DNA of 64,000 nucleotides from Pseudomonas sp. ATCC 13867 (GCF_000349845.1 NC_020829.1:744001-808000), one strand, 5' to 3'; counted from the first letter of the stretch, positions 54,137 through 63,025 are shown. Made by a program: numbers and translations. The notes: a model not told the origin generated them from the sequence alone.

Positions 54137-55714
54137 TCAGCGAGTCACCGCGCTGCGCGTCGTCTCGCCATCCACCAGCCGGGCGATGCCCAGCGGGTTG
54201 GCGTCCTTCAGCGCATCGGGCAGCAGCGCGTCGGGGTAGTTCTGGTAGCACACCGGGCGCAGGAAGCGGTCGATGGCCAGGCTGCCGACCGAGGTGCCGC
54301 GCGCGTCGGAGGTCGCCGGGTACGGCCCGCCGTGGACCATCGCATCGCAGACTTCCACGCCGGTCGGGTAGCCGTTGATCAGCAGGCGCCCGGCCTTGCG
54401 CTCCAGCGCCGGCACCAATGCGGCGAGGTGCGTCAGGTCCTCGGTTTCGGCGATCAGGGTGGCGGTGAGCTGGCCGTGCAGGCCGTCCAGCGCGTGGCGC
54501 AGTTCGGCTTCGTCGGCCACCTCGACGAGGATGGTAGTCGGGCCGAAGACTTCTTCCTGCAGCAACTCCTCGCCTGCCAATAGCAGTTCGGCCTTGGCCT
54601 GGAACAGCTGCGGCAGCGCCTGGTTGCCCTCCTGCGGCTGGCCGGCGAGGTGGCGCACGGCGGGATGGGCAAGCAGGCGGGCGATGCCTTTCTCGTAGCT
54701 CTTCAGGGTGCCGGCGTTGAGCATGGTCTGCGCCGGGCGCTGGCCGATCTCGGCGATCAGGTTGGCGACGAACAGGCTGAACGCCGGCGAGGCGATGCCG
54801 ATCACCAGACCGGGGTTGGTGCAGAACTGGCCGCAGCCCATGACCACCGAATCCACCAGCTCGCGGGCGATTTTCTCGCCGCGTGCTTCCAGGGCGGCGG
54901 GCAACACGAGGACGGGGTTGATGCTGCTCATCTCGGCGAACACCGGGATCGGCTGTGGGCGCGCGGCGGCGAGATCGCACAGTGCGCGGCCGCCCTTGAG
55001 CGAGCCGGTGAAGCCGACCGCCTGGATCGCCGGGTGCCTGACCAACGGCTCGCCGACGCCGGCGCCGTAGATCATGTTGAACACGCCGGCTGGCATACCG
55101 GTGGCTTCGGCCGCGCGGGTGATCGCCTCGCCGACGAGTTCGGCGGTGGCCATGTGGCCGCTGTGGGCCTTCACCACCACTGGGCAGCCGGCAGCCAGCG
55201 CCGCGGCGGTGTCGCCACCGGCGGTGGAGAAGGCCAGCGGGAAGTTGCTGGCGCCGAACACGGCCACCGGGCCGACGCCGGTGCGGTACTGGCGCAGGTC
55301 CGGACGCGGCAGCGGCTGGCGCTCGGGCAATGCGCGGTCGATGCGCGCGCCGAGGAAGTCGCCACGGCGCAGGACCTTGGCGAACAGGCGCATCTGATTA
55401 GCGGTGCGGCCCCGCTCGCCCTGGATGCGTGCGGCGGGCAACGCGGTCTCGCGACAGACGGTGGCGATGAAGTCATCGCCAAGGGCTTCGAGCTCAGTGG
55501 CGATGGCGTCGAGGAACTGCGCGCGGCGTTCCGGCGACAGCGCGTTGTAGACCGGGAAGGCGGCTTCGGCGGCGCGGGCGGCGGCGTCGACTTCGGCTTC
55601 GGTGGCCTGGATGAATTCGCGGGGCAGGGCTTCGCCGGTGCTGGCGTCGAGGCTCTGCAGGCGGACGGTGCCGGTGCCGATGCGCTGGCCGGCGATGAAG
55701 TTCTGGGCGGTCAT
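54137..55714 (-). CDS. 2,5-dioxovalerate (alpha-ketoglutarate semialdehyde) dehydrogenase
   Basis: 525 aa, the KGSADH subfamily length. FGASNFPLAFSTAGGDTAAA (~154-173) and VVKAHSGH replace the usual ALDH nucleotide motifs in the way typical of KGSADH. The general base is Glu261 (FAEMSSINP) and the nucleophile Cys298 (MGCGQFCTNPG). It oxidises alpha-ketoglutarate semialdehyde to 2-oxoglutarate with NAD(P)+, the last step of 4-hydroxyproline breakdown. The deaminase gene lies 178 bases upstream, separated by a repeat. Confidence 0.93.
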   Translation of the reverse strand: MTAQNFIAGQRIGTGTVRLQSLDASTGEALPREFIQATEAEVDAAARAAEAAFPVYNALSPERRAQFLDAIATELEALGDDFIATVCRETALPAARIQGERGRTANQMRLFAKVLRRGDFLGARIDRALPERQPLPRPDLRQYRTGVGPVAVFGASNFPLAFSTAGGDTAAALAAGCPVVVKAHSGHMATAELVGEAITRAAEATGMPAGVFNMIYGAGVGEPLVRHPAIQAVGFTGSLKGGRALCDLAAARPQPIPVFAEMSSINPVLVLPAALEARGEKIARELVDSVVMGCGQFCTNPGLVIGIASPAFSLFVANLIAEIGQRPAQTMLNAGTLKSYEKGIARLLAHPAVRHLAGQPQEGNQALPQLFQAKAELLLAGEELLQEEVFGPTTILVEVADEAELRHALDGLHGQLTATLIAETEDLTHLAALVPALERKAGRLLINGYPTGVEVCDAMVHGGPYPATSDARGTSVGSLAIDRFLRPVCYQNYPDALLPDALKDANPLGIARLVDGETTRSAVTR

Positions 55715-55754
55715 GTTGGGCGTCTCTGATCGTCGAAGGGTGCGATAGCGAAAG

Positions 55755-55890
55755 AGCCCCTCACCCTGCCCCTCTCCCGGAGGGCGAGGGGACCGTCCGT
55801 GCCGGCTGAAGCCTGGGCGTCAGCCGGCACGACCTACTCCCTCTCCCTCTGGATCGGGGCGCGCAGCCAGGGCGGGGGTGAGGGTGGTCC
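55755..55890. repeat. CCCTCTCCC-type palindromic repeat inside the operon
   Basis: CCCTCACCCTGCCCCTCTCC (55757-55776) and the inverted GGCGGGGGTGAGGG (~55872-55885) bracket ~100 bases that include CTCCCTCTCCCTCTGG. The same family is at ~48427-48532 and 57979-58104. Confidence 0.65.
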
Positions 55891-55892
55891 GG

Positions 55893-56810
55893 TTAAAGCC
55901 CCACATCCGGCAGCTTCGGCCGGTTCGCCAGCGCCTTGGCCATGATCGTCTCCACGTGCTCGCGATCAGCGCCCTGCAGCGCCAGGCGCGGCGGGCGGGT
56001 GAGGGCGGTGCCGCGGCCGGCGATCTCTTCGCAGAGCTTGATGCACTGCACCAGGTCCGGGCGGGCGTCGAGGTGGAGGATCGGCATCAGCCATTCGTAG
56101 ATCGGCATGGCCTCTTCATAGCGACCGGCCTTGCACAGGCGGAAGATGGTCTCGCCTTCCTGCGGGAAGACGTTGGACATGCCGGAGATCCAGCCTTCGG
56201 CGCCCACCGCGATGCTCTCCAGGACCACGTCGTCGAGGCCGGCGAAGAGGATGAAGCGGTTGCCGACTTCGTTGCGCACGTCGATGAAGCGGCGGGTGTC
56301 GCCGGAGCTGTCCTTGAAGCAGACGATGTTCTCGCAGTCGGCCAGGGAGATGAGGATGTCCGGAGTGACGTCGTTCTTGTAGATCGGCGGGTTGTTGTAG
56401 ACCATCACCGGCAGGTCGGTGCTGGTGGCCACGCTGCGGAAGTGCGCGGCGGTTTCATGTGGCTTGGAGGAGTAGACCAGCGCGGGCATCACCATGATGC
56501 CGTCGACGCCGACCTTCTGTACCGCCTTGGCCACCTGCGAGGCGCCGTGGCTGGTGAACTCGGCGATGCCGCAGATCACCGGCACGCGGCCGCCGGAAGC
56601 GTCCTTGGCGACTTCGGTGACGGCCATCTTCTCTTCGATGGACAACGAGGTGTTCTCGCCCACGCTGCCGCACACCACCAGGCCCGACACGCCATCGCGC
56701 ACCAGGTTGGAGATCACTTTGTGGGTGGCTTCCAGGTTGACCGAGAAATCGTCGTTGAACTGAGTGGTCACCGCGGGGAACACGCCACTCCAATTGACCT
56801 TCTTGCTCAT
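55893..56810 (-). CDS. lhpC: Delta1-pyrroline-4-hydroxy-2-carboxylate deaminase (DHDPS family)
   Basis: 305 aa from ATG 56810 with GGAGACAACC upstream; the in-frame TTG at 56822 is unlikely. DapA/NAL-type TIM barrel: VFPAVTTQFNDD at the start, Tyr138 in MVYNNPPIY, Schiff-base Lys166 in IVCFKDSSGD. In hydroxyproline catabolism this subgroup deaminates and dehydrates Delta1-pyrroline-4-hydroxy-2-carboxylate to alpha-ketoglutarate semialdehyde. It is flanked by the KGSADH and the epimerase, and a TCGTATACGA palindrome lies 21 bases upstream. Confidence 0.88.
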   Translation of the reverse strand: MSKKVNWSGVFPAVTTQFNDDFSVNLEATHKVISNLVRDGVSGLVVCGSVGENTSLSIEEKMAVTEVAKDASGGRVPVICGIAEFTSHGASQVAKAVQKVGVDGIMVMPALVYSSKPHETAAHFRSVATSTDLPVMVYNNPPIYKNDVTPDILISLADCENIVCFKDSSGDTRRFIDVRNEVGNRFILFAGLDDVVLESIAVGAEGWISGMSNVFPQEGETIFRLCKAGRYEEAMPIYEWLMPILHLDARPDLVQCIKLCEEIAGRGTALTRPPRLALQGADREHVETIMAKALANRPKLPDVGL

Positions 56811-56830
56811 GGTTGTCTCCAATTGTCGTA

Positions 56831-56844
56831 TTTCGTATACGAAA
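56831..56844 (-). promoter_or_regulatory. Palindromic operator TTTCGTATACGAAA before the deaminase gene
   Basis: A perfect 14-base palindrome in the 106-base gap between the epimerase stop and the deaminase start. Its core TCGTATACGA recurs at 62820-62829 before the binding-protein gene. The form resembles GntR-family (FadR/FCD) operators. It marks an internal promoter of the set. Confidence 0.7.
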
Positions 56845-56916
56845 GTTCAGTGAGGTTTGCCTGAAATTTCGTCGTCGGATGCCGCTGCGCGGCGAGTCAG
56901 GGTTGAAAGGGGGGAA

Positions 56917-57948
56917 TCAGTAGCCGTTCGGCCAGGTGTCCGAGAGCCGGTAGCCTTCGGGCCACGGGTCGGACGGGTCGAGCAGGTGCTGGTGGGTGCC
57001 GGTGATCCAGGCACGGCCGGAAATGCACGGGTGGATCGCCGGTTTGCCGCCGACGCTGGTGAGGCCGTCGATGCGGCAGTGGAATGTGGAATTGATGATC
57101 GAGTGGCCGACGAAGCGTTCGCCGTCCTTCAGCTGGCCCTTGGCATGCAGCACCGCCATGCGCGCCGAGCAACCGGTGCCACAGGGCGAGCGGTCGATCT
57201 TGCCGGGGCGGATGACCACCGCGTTGCGGCCGTGCAGCACGCCATCGACGCGTTCCACCGGAGCGGTCAGCTGGCAGAAGGAGATGTGCGCCCAGTCGTG
57301 GTTTTCCGGGTGCTGGAAGCCCAGTTGCTGGTTCGCCGCCCGGGTGATCTTCAGGCCGGTGGCGACCAGGTCGGCGGCCTCCGAGGCGTGCAGGGTGAAG
57401 CCCAGCTTGTGGGCGTCGGTGAGCACGAAACTGTCGCCGCCGTAGGCGGTATCCACCTGCAGCGAGCCGAGGCCTTCCACCTCGATCCAGGCGTCCAGCT
57501 TGTCGGCGAAGGAGGGCAGGTTGCGCACTTCCACGCGCTGCACCTTGCCGTCCTTGCAGTCGGCCACCGCTTCGATCAGCCCGCCGGGGGCTTCCAGGGT
57601 CAGGCGCGTCTGCGGCTCCTGCATCGGCAGGATGCCGCTGTCGAGCAGCACGGTGCTGACGCACAGCGAGTTGGAGCCGGACATGGGCGGCACGTCGGCC
57701 GGCTCCATGATGATCCAGGCCATCTGCGCGCGCGGGTCCTTCGGCGGCACCAGCAGGTTCACGTGGCGGAACACGCCGCCGCGCGGCTCGTTGAGGACGA
57801 AGTTGCGCAGCACGTTGTCGCTGGCGATGAAGCGCGACTGCGCCCACACGGTGTCGCCCGGCGGCGGGGCGACACCGCCGACGATGACATCGCCGACCTC
57901 GCCTTCGGCGTGGCAGCTGACCACGTGGATGATCTTGCTTGAACGCAT
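56917..57948 (-). CDS. Proline racemase-family hydroxyproline epimerase (Ser/Cys type)
   Basis: 343 aa. Diaminopimelate-epimerase-like two-domain fold. The first catalytic position, Cys in proline racemase (MCGHGT), is Ser90 here in PPMSGSNSL. The second, Cys256, is kept in [15 protein letters not shown]. Ser/Cys members have been shown to be hydroxyproline 2-epimerases, while Thr/Cys members are trans-3-hydroxyproline dehydratases. It would convert 3- or 4-hydroxy-L-proline to the D-form. It corresponds to PA1255 of P. aeruginosa as I recall. Confidence 0.88.
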   Translation of the reverse strand: MRSSKIIHVVSCHAEGEVGDVIVGGVAPPPGDTVWAQSRFIASDNVLRNFVLNEPRGGVFRHVNLLVPPKDPRAQMAWIIMEPADVPPMSGSNSLCVSTVLLDSGILPMQEPQTRLTLEAPGGLIEAVADCKDGKVQRVEVRNLPSFADKLDAWIEVEGLGSLQVDTAYGGDSFVLTDAHKLGFTLHASEAADLVATGLKITRAANQQLGFQHPENHDWAHISFCQLTAPVERVDGVLHGRNAVVIRPGKIDRSPCGTGCSARMAVLHAKGQLKDGERFVGHSIINSTFHCRIDGLTSVGGKPAIHPCISGRAWITGTHQHLLDPSDPWPEGYRLSDTWPNGY

Positions 57949-57978
57949 GGCTGTCTCCTCAATCTGTGCCGCTGGCCT

Positions 57979-58104
57979 TCCCTCACCCCAGCCCTCTCCC
58001 AGAGGGAGAGGGGGCAGGTCGTGCTGGCTGACGCTGTGGTTTCATCCTTCACCGAACGGTCCCCTCTCCCGCTTGCGGGAGAGGGCTAGGGTGAGGGGCT
58101 CCTA
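57979..58104. repeat. CCCTCTCCC-type palindromic repeat between epimerase and ABC genes
   Basis: TTCCCTCACCCCAGCCCTCT (57979-57998) followed by CCCAGAGGGAGAGGG, and the inverted GGGAGAGGGCTAGGGTGAGG (~58077-58096), frame ~60 bases. It occupies most of the 175-base gap between two genes of the same strand and could attenuate or stabilise the mRNA. Confidence 0.65.
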
Positions 58105-58123
58105 TCTCTTGTTTACCGACGGC

Positions 58124-58846
58124 CTAGTTCACCGACCGCAGAAACTCCGCCGTCTCCGCCCGCTGCGGGTTGCCGATCACCTGCTCCGGTGTGCCGATCT
58201 CGTGCACCAGTCCTTCGCGGAAGAACGCCACGCGGTCGGACACGTCGCGGGCGAAGCGGATTTCATGGGTCACCAGGACCATCGTCATGCCCTCTTCGGC
58301 CAGCAGGCGCATGGTGTCGAGCACCTCGCCCACCAGTTGCGGATCGAGCGCCGAGGTGGCTTCGTCGAACAGCATGTAGTCCGGCGACATGGCCAGCGCG
58401 CGGGCGATCGCCATGCGCTGCTGTTGCCCGCCGGAAAGCTTCTGCGGGAACACCTTGAGCTTGTCGCCCAGGCCCACATGCTTGAGCTGCTTCACCGCCA
58501 TCGCTTCGGCCGCTTCCTTGGACAGGCCCAGCACCTTGCGCGGGGCGAGCATGACGTTCTCCAGCACGGTGAGGTGCGGGAAGGCGTTCCACTGCTGAAA
58601 GACGATGCCGATCTTCTGCCGCAGCTTGTTCAGGTCGGTGGTCTTGGCGTGGACCTCGATGCCATCGACGCGGATCTTGCCGCGCTGGATCGGCTCCAGG
58701 CCGTTGATGCACATCAGCAGGGTGGACTTGCCCGAACCCGAGCCACCGATGATCGAGACCACCTCGCCTTTCTTCACGGTCAGGCTCACGCCCTTGACCA
58801 CTTCCAGATCGCCGTAGGCTTTGTGCACGTTGTCGATTTCAATCAT
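58124..58846 (-). CDS. Amino-acid ABC transporter ATPase (HisP/GlnQ type)
   Basis: 240 aa from ATG 58846 (GGCAGGAAA upstream), the normal length. Walker A GGSGSGKSTLL (~35-45), Q-loop FQQWNAFPHLTVLENV, signature LSGGQQQRMAIARAL, Walker B YMLFDEATSALDP, His switch VTHEIRFARD. It powers the importer formed by the two permeases upstream and the binding protein at 61955. It overlaps the preceding permease gene by 8 bases. Confidence 0.93.
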   Translation of the reverse strand: MIEIDNVHKAYGDLEVVKGVSLTVKKGEVVSIIGGSGSGKSTLLMCINGLEPIQRGKIRVDGIEVHAKTTDLNKLRQKIGIVFQQWNAFPHLTVLENVMLAPRKVLGLSKEAAEAMAVKQLKHVGLGDKLKVFPQKLSGGQQQRMAIARALAMSPDYMLFDEATSALDPQLVGEVLDTMRLLAEEGMTMVLVTHEIRFARDVSDRVAFFREGLVHEIGTPEQVIGNPQRAETAEFLRSVN

Positions 58847-59489
58847 TTTCCTGCCACCTTTGTTCCAGCCGGGCACCGAGGCGCGCCACGACCCAGCTCA
58901 TGAGGTAATAGATGACCCCGGCGACGCACAGCACCAGCAGGGGTTCCTGGATGCGCGTCACGATGGTCTGCGAGGCGCGGAGCAGTTCGACGATGCCGAT
59001 CCACATGACCAGCGCGGTGTCCTTCATCACCCCCAGCACCAGGTTCAGCCAGCCGGGGAAGGCCACCCGCGCGGCCAGCGGCAGCACGATGTAGCGCAGG
59101 TCCTGCCAGTAGGTCAGACCCAGCGAGCGGCTCGCCCGGCGGATGTTCGGACCGACGGCGAGGATGCCGCTGCGGATGATCTCGGTGCAGAACGCCGCCG
59201 CGTAGATGCCCAGTACCAGGCAGCCGACGGTGAAGGCGCTCCAGTTCAGGCCGACGATGCTTTTCAGCGAGTTGAACAGCACGAACTGGATCAGCAGCGG
59301 CACGCTGCGGAAGATGTCGAGGAACCAGCCGACCGGCATCGTGGCGCGTGGCAGGGCGGCGCGCAGCCAGCCCAGCACGACGCCGGCGAGGGTGCCGATG
59401 AGCATGGCGCCGACGGTCAGCTTGACGGTGACCCAGGCCCCTTGCAGCAGGAACATCAGATCATTGACGGTGAAGCTCGTGGAAAACAT
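58839..59489 (-). CDS. Polar amino-acid ABC permease (HisM/GlnP type), second subunit
   Basis: 216 aa with about five membrane segments. The N-terminal GAWVTVKLTVGAMLIGTLAG is typical of HAAT permeases. The EAA-like cytoplasmic loop is ASRSLGLTYWQDLRYIVLPLA (~120-140; A-x2-LG-x-ten region). Pairs with the permease encoded 11 bases upstream. The substrate is inferred as hydroxyproline from neighbours. Confidence 0.92.
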   Translation of the reverse strand: MFSTSFTVNDLMFLLQGAWVTVKLTVGAMLIGTLAGVVLGWLRAALPRATMPVGWFLDIFRSVPLLIQFVLFNSLKSIVGLNWSAFTVGCLVLGIYAAAFCTEIIRSGILAVGPNIRRASRSLGLTYWQDLRYIVLPLAARVAFPGWLNLVLGVMKDTALVMWIGIVELLRASQTIVTRIQEPLLVLCVAGVIYYLMSWVVARLGARLEQRWQEND

Positions 59490-59500
59490 GCGCGCTTCTC

Positions 59501-60166
59501 CTAGTAGCGGAACAACCGCCAGCTCAACAGGCGGGCGACCGCCACGATGACCTTGGCGATGATGTAGTAGAGGACCGCCGCGAGGGCGAAGTACTCGAAG
59601 GTGCGGAAGGTGCGCACGTTGTAGTCCTGGGTCACGCCGGTGAGGTCGTTGTTCAGGCCCACCACCACGCCCAGCGACGTCATCAGCACCGCCCAGACCA
59701 TCTGGTTCGTGAGCGGGTAATAGACGATGCGCAAGAGCTGCGGAACGATGATCATCCGGTACGCCTGGAAGGCGCTCATGCCCAGCGAGCGCGCGGCGCG
59801 CATCTGGGTGTCCGGCACGGCCTTGAGGCCGCCACGGAAGTTCTCCGCGAGGTAGCCGGCGTTGTTGAAGGTGATCCCCGCCAGCAGCGCCACCCAGGAG
59901 CTGACGTGCAGGCCGAAGGAACCCAGGCCGAAGTACAGGATGTAGATCTGGAACAGCGACGGGGTGTTGCGCGCGATGGACACCCAGGTGTCGGCGAAGC
60001 CCTTGAGCAGCGGGTTCTTCATCTGCCGCATGACGGTCAGCAGCAGCGCGATGAGCACGCCCAGGATCATCGACAGCGCGGCTGTCTCCAGGGTCACCCA
60101 GGCGCCGCCGAGCATGTCCGGCAGGGCCTTGAAGGCCGAGCGCCAGTGGAAGCTGTAGTTGAACAT
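59501..60166 (-). CDS. Polar amino-acid ABC permease (HisQ/GlnP type), first subunit
   Basis: 221 aa. AWVTLETAALSMILGVLIAL near the start and EAA loop AARSLGMSAFQAYRMIIVPQ (~130-149). Its ATG overlaps the aconitase-X stop (TGATG), so transport and dehydratase are translated together, which supports hydroxyproline as substrate. Confidence 0.92.
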   Translation of the reverse strand: MFNYSFHWRSAFKALPDMLGGAWVTLETAALSMILGVLIALLLTVMRQMKNPLLKGFADTWVSIARNTPSLFQIYILYFGLGSFGLHVSSWVALLAGITFNNAGYLAENFRGGLKAVPDTQMRAARSLGMSAFQAYRMIIVPQLLRIVYYPLTNQMVWAVLMTSLGVVVGLNNDLTGVTQDYNVRTFRTFEYFALAAVLYYIIAKVIVAVARLLSWRLFRY

Positions 60167-61941
60167 CAGCGCACCCCCTCGCTCAGCCAGTGCGGCACAC
60201 CGCCGTCACCGCGCCCGCTGCAGGCCGCCTCGACGCACGCGGCCAGGCTGCCGAAATGCACCTGGCGCCCGGCCAGGCCCGGACCGTAGTGGGCGTACTT
60301 CGCCGAGTTGGTCATCAGCGTGGTGCACTGGGGCGGGATCACCGGCTCGCCGATCATGCACCAGCAGGTGTCGTTGAGCAGTTGCGCGCCGAAGTCCTCC
60401 AGCACCTTCACGTCGCCGGCGGCGCGGGCCTTTTCCTGCACGGCGCGGCCGAGGGTGATGACCAGCGCGACGCCCGGATGCTTGCGGCGCCCGGCGACCA
60501 GCCTGGCGAGATCGGCGCATTCGCTGGCGGAGAAGTGCGGGTTGCCCAGCGATACCAGTTGCACGGTCGGCTCGCTGGCGTGGTCCAGCTCGCGCCAGGA
60601 GGCGATCAGGTCCGCCGGGGTAACGCGCAGGTGTTGCAGCGGCGACTGGTTGCCCAGGGCGGTGGCGGCGTCCGGCGCTTCCGGGGTGACCCCGGCGATA
60701 TGGAACATCGGTGCGGCCGAGGTGGTAGCGAAGGCCGCGCCGAAGGCTTTCAGCGCATCGCTGTCCGGGGCCAGCGGCTGCAGGCCGTCGACCACCGGGA
60801 TGCGCGAGCCGCACAGCTCGCCGATGTGGTAGCCGAGCAGCGGGAAGATCGACTCGTCGTGGGTGGACGGCAGCTCGACATCGATCCGCAGCGTGGCCAG
60901 CCGGCCTTCGTCGCGGTGGCTGCCGACGTTCGGCGCGCGGCCGGTGAGGGCGATGCAGATGTCGAGGTAATCCGGGTATTTCAGGGTCCGCGCGCCGAGC
61001 ACGCTGTTGGCGTAGACGACGGCGTTGGACTCGGCCCAGACCACCTGTTCGCCCAGGCTCGGCTTGCTGTCCAGCAGGTAGGGCGCGCAGGTGTAGCTCA
61101 TCTGCGCGCCCATCTCCATGTAGGCATCGCCCAGCGCGGCGGCGGGTTCGCCGAAGGCCTTGTCGACGCCCAGCTCGCGCCAGCGGCGGTGGTCCACGGA
61201 GATGGAATTGAGGGTGGTCGGCACCTTCACCTTGCCGCCCCAGTCCGCCAACTGGCGGGCGAAGCGCAGGCTCGCGGGGCCGGTATAGATGCAGCCGTCG
61301 ATGTGCGCCTGGGCGACATCGAGCAGGTCTTTTGCGCCTTGCAGCGCGGCCATGCGCAGGACGATCTGCATGGCGGCCTGGGCGGCCTTGCCGTGCTTGC
61401 CGTCGAGCAGCTCGTGGTCGCCGGCATTCAACGCCAGGCCTTCCGGCAGCGGGCCGGCATCGCTGGCCATTACGCCCTGCCAACCATCGGCAGGGCGCTC
61501 GGCGGTGAGTGTTACCTGACCGTCTTCGATACGGGCCCAGCCGCCCGCGGCCAACTGCTCGAAACCCTCGCTACCCAGGCACAGCACCGGGATGGAGCGG
61601 CCGAACAACGCCTGCGCCACCAGTACACCGAGGGTGAGGATTTCATCCGGCTCGGCCAGCAGCAGCGCTGCCGGCGCATGGCCGTTGAGCAGAATCTCCA
61701 GCATCACGCTGCTGCCGGTACAGGAGCCGCGTCCGCTGGGAATCGCCAGCACCCTGCCGGGCAGGAAGCTGCCCGAAAGCGGATGGTGGCGGTCGATGAT
61801 CTCGCCCGTGAAAGGCTCGACGCCTCCCCAGAAGCTCAGCCCGGTGTCGGCATGGAGCAGCGCCCCTTCGGCGCTACCCCCCATCAGGACCCGCCCGGTA
61901 AGGCGTGAGTCCCGCACCCTTGAAGCCTGCATCGAAGACAT
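60166..61941 (-). CDS. Type I aconitase X, cis-3-hydroxy-L-proline dehydratase
   Basis: 591 aa from ATG 61941 (ATG 61932 also possible). The N-terminal ~140 residues are a swivel domain (DUF126-like): LSFWGGVEPFTGEIID, LAIPSGRGSCTGSSVMLEIL, AEPDEILTLGVLVA. The rest is the AcnX large domain (DUF521): KVPTTLNSISVDHRRW, YLLDSKPSLGEQVVWAESNA, LTGRAPNVGSHRDEGRLAT, and Cys in DTCWCMIGEPVIPP. Fusion of both parts defines type I AcnX, shown to dehydrate cis-3-hydroxy-L-proline to Delta1-pyrroline-2-carboxylate. dpkA (52900) would reduce that product. Confidence 0.9.
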   Translation of the reverse strand: MSSMQASRVRDSRLTGRVLMGGSAEGALLHADTGLSFWGGVEPFTGEIIDRHHPLSGSFLPGRVLAIPSGRGSCTGSSVMLEILLNGHAPAALLLAEPDEILTLGVLVAQALFGRSIPVLCLGSEGFEQLAAGGWARIEDGQVTLTAERPADGWQGVMASDAGPLPEGLALNAGDHELLDGKHGKAAQAAMQIVLRMAALQGAKDLLDVAQAHIDGCIYTGPASLRFARQLADWGGKVKVPTTLNSISVDHRRWRELGVDKAFGEPAAALGDAYMEMGAQMSYTCAPYLLDSKPSLGEQVVWAESNAVVYANSVLGARTLKYPDYLDICIALTGRAPNVGSHRDEGRLATLRIDVELPSTHDESIFPLLGYHIGELCGSRIPVVDGLQPLAPDSDALKAFGAAFATTSAAPMFHIAGVTPEAPDAATALGNQSPLQHLRVTPADLIASWRELDHASEPTVQLVSLGNPHFSASECADLARLVAGRRKHPGVALVITLGRAVQEKARAAGDVKVLEDFGAQLLNDTCWCMIGEPVIPPQCTTLMTNSAKYAHYGPGLAGRQVHFGSLAACVEAACSGRGDGGVPHWLSEGVR

Positions 61942-61954
61942 GTCGCACCCGCTG

Positions 61955-62770
61955 TCAGTAGTACACGTTCGGAACGGTGAGATCGACCGGTGCGCCGCCC
62001 ACCCACTTCTCGTACAGCTCGGCGTAGCGGCCGGTGCGGACCTGCTGGTTGACGAAGAGGTTGAGGTAATGGATCAGGCCGTACTCGTTGCGCGCGGCGG
62101 CCAGCGAGACGTAGTCGATCACATAGGGCGCATTGCCCACGACCTTCAGGCCCTTGTACTTGCCGGACTTCAAGGTGGAAGCGGCGACGGTGTTGGTCAC
62201 CACGGTGGCGTCGATGTGGCCCTGGGCGACGGCGAGGATGGTGTCGTTCTGGCTCTGGTAGGCGCGGAAGCTGCCCTTGCCGGCCCACTTCTTCACGTCC
62301 TTCTCCAGGGCGATAGCTTCATAGGTGCCGCTGGTGTTGCCCACCGGACGGTCCTTGAGGTCGTCGTACTTGGTGATGCCGGTGTCCTCGCGGGTCAGCA
62401 CCACCATCTGGAAGGCGAAGTAAGGGATGGTCATGGCGACCGTCTTGGCGCGCTCCAGGGTGTCGGAGGTGGAAGCGACGATCACGTCGGCGCGGCCGGA
62501 GACCAGCGCGGGGATACGGTCGGGGAAGGGCGTCTCGACGACTTCGGCGGTCACGCCCAGTACCTTCGCCAGGTCGTTGCAGTAGTCCACGTCGAAGCCG
62601 ACCGGATTGTTCTGCGCATCGCGCGAACCCATGGGCGGGAAGTCCAGGGTGACGGCGCAGCGCAGCTTGCCGGACTCGATGATGTCGTCGAGTTTGTCGG
62701 CCTGGGCCTGGCCGACGAGAAAAGTACTGGCAACAGCGGTGAGGGCGACAGCGATTCGACTGAATTTCAT
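61955..62770 (-). CDS. Periplasmic hydroxyproline-type binding protein
   Basis: 271 aa. Signal peptide MKFSRIAVALTAVASTFLVG then QAQA. Family 3 solute-binding fold: LRCAVTLDFPPMGSRDAQNN, GFDVDYCNDLAKVLG, ALVSGRADVIVAST, KDRPVGNTSGTYEAI. First gene of the transporter/AcnX unit, with the second TCGTATACGA palindrome 48 bases upstream. It delivers substrate to the two permeases. Hydroxyproline is inferred from context. Confidence 0.9.
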   Translation of the reverse strand: MKFSRIAVALTAVASTFLVGQAQADKLDDIIESGKLRCAVTLDFPPMGSRDAQNNPVGFDVDYCNDLAKVLGVTAEVVETPFPDRIPALVSGRADVIVASTSDTLERAKTVAMTIPYFAFQMVVLTREDTGITKYDDLKDRPVGNTSGTYEAIALEKDVKKWAGKGSFRAYQSQNDTILAVAQGHIDATVVTNTVAASTLKSGKYKGLKVVGNAPYVIDYVSLAAARNEYGLIHYLNLFVNQQVRTGRYAELYEKWVGGAPVDLTVPNVYY

Positions 62771-62817
62771 GGGGGCCTCTCTGAGTCAGTGTTGTGCAGC
62801 AGTTTTTGTATTATGGA

Positions 62818-62831
62818 TTTCGTATACGATA
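62818..62831 (-). promoter_or_regulatory. Operator TTTCGTATACGATA before the binding-protein gene
   Basis: Shares the palindromic core TCGTATACGA (62820-62829) with the site at 56831-56844; 12 of 14 bases are identical. On the minus strand a CATAAT follows 5 bases downstream, a possible -10. It lies 48 bases before the start at 62770. Confidence 0.65.
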
Positions 62832-63025
62832 TTTTTTAGAGCAAGGCATGTGCCAGAAACCGCTCGGGCGTGACCCGTGGGTCGCAGAGCCCGGTGTTTG
62901 GGGGCTGGTTGCTGGGAGCCTTGCGAATCAACCGTAGGCGGGTTCTGCGCGCTGTTACCAAATGAAGCAGGAGCGCGTTTCGTTGCCCCTTATGGGAGCA
63001 CTCGGCGGGTTTCTGCGGATCGGGG

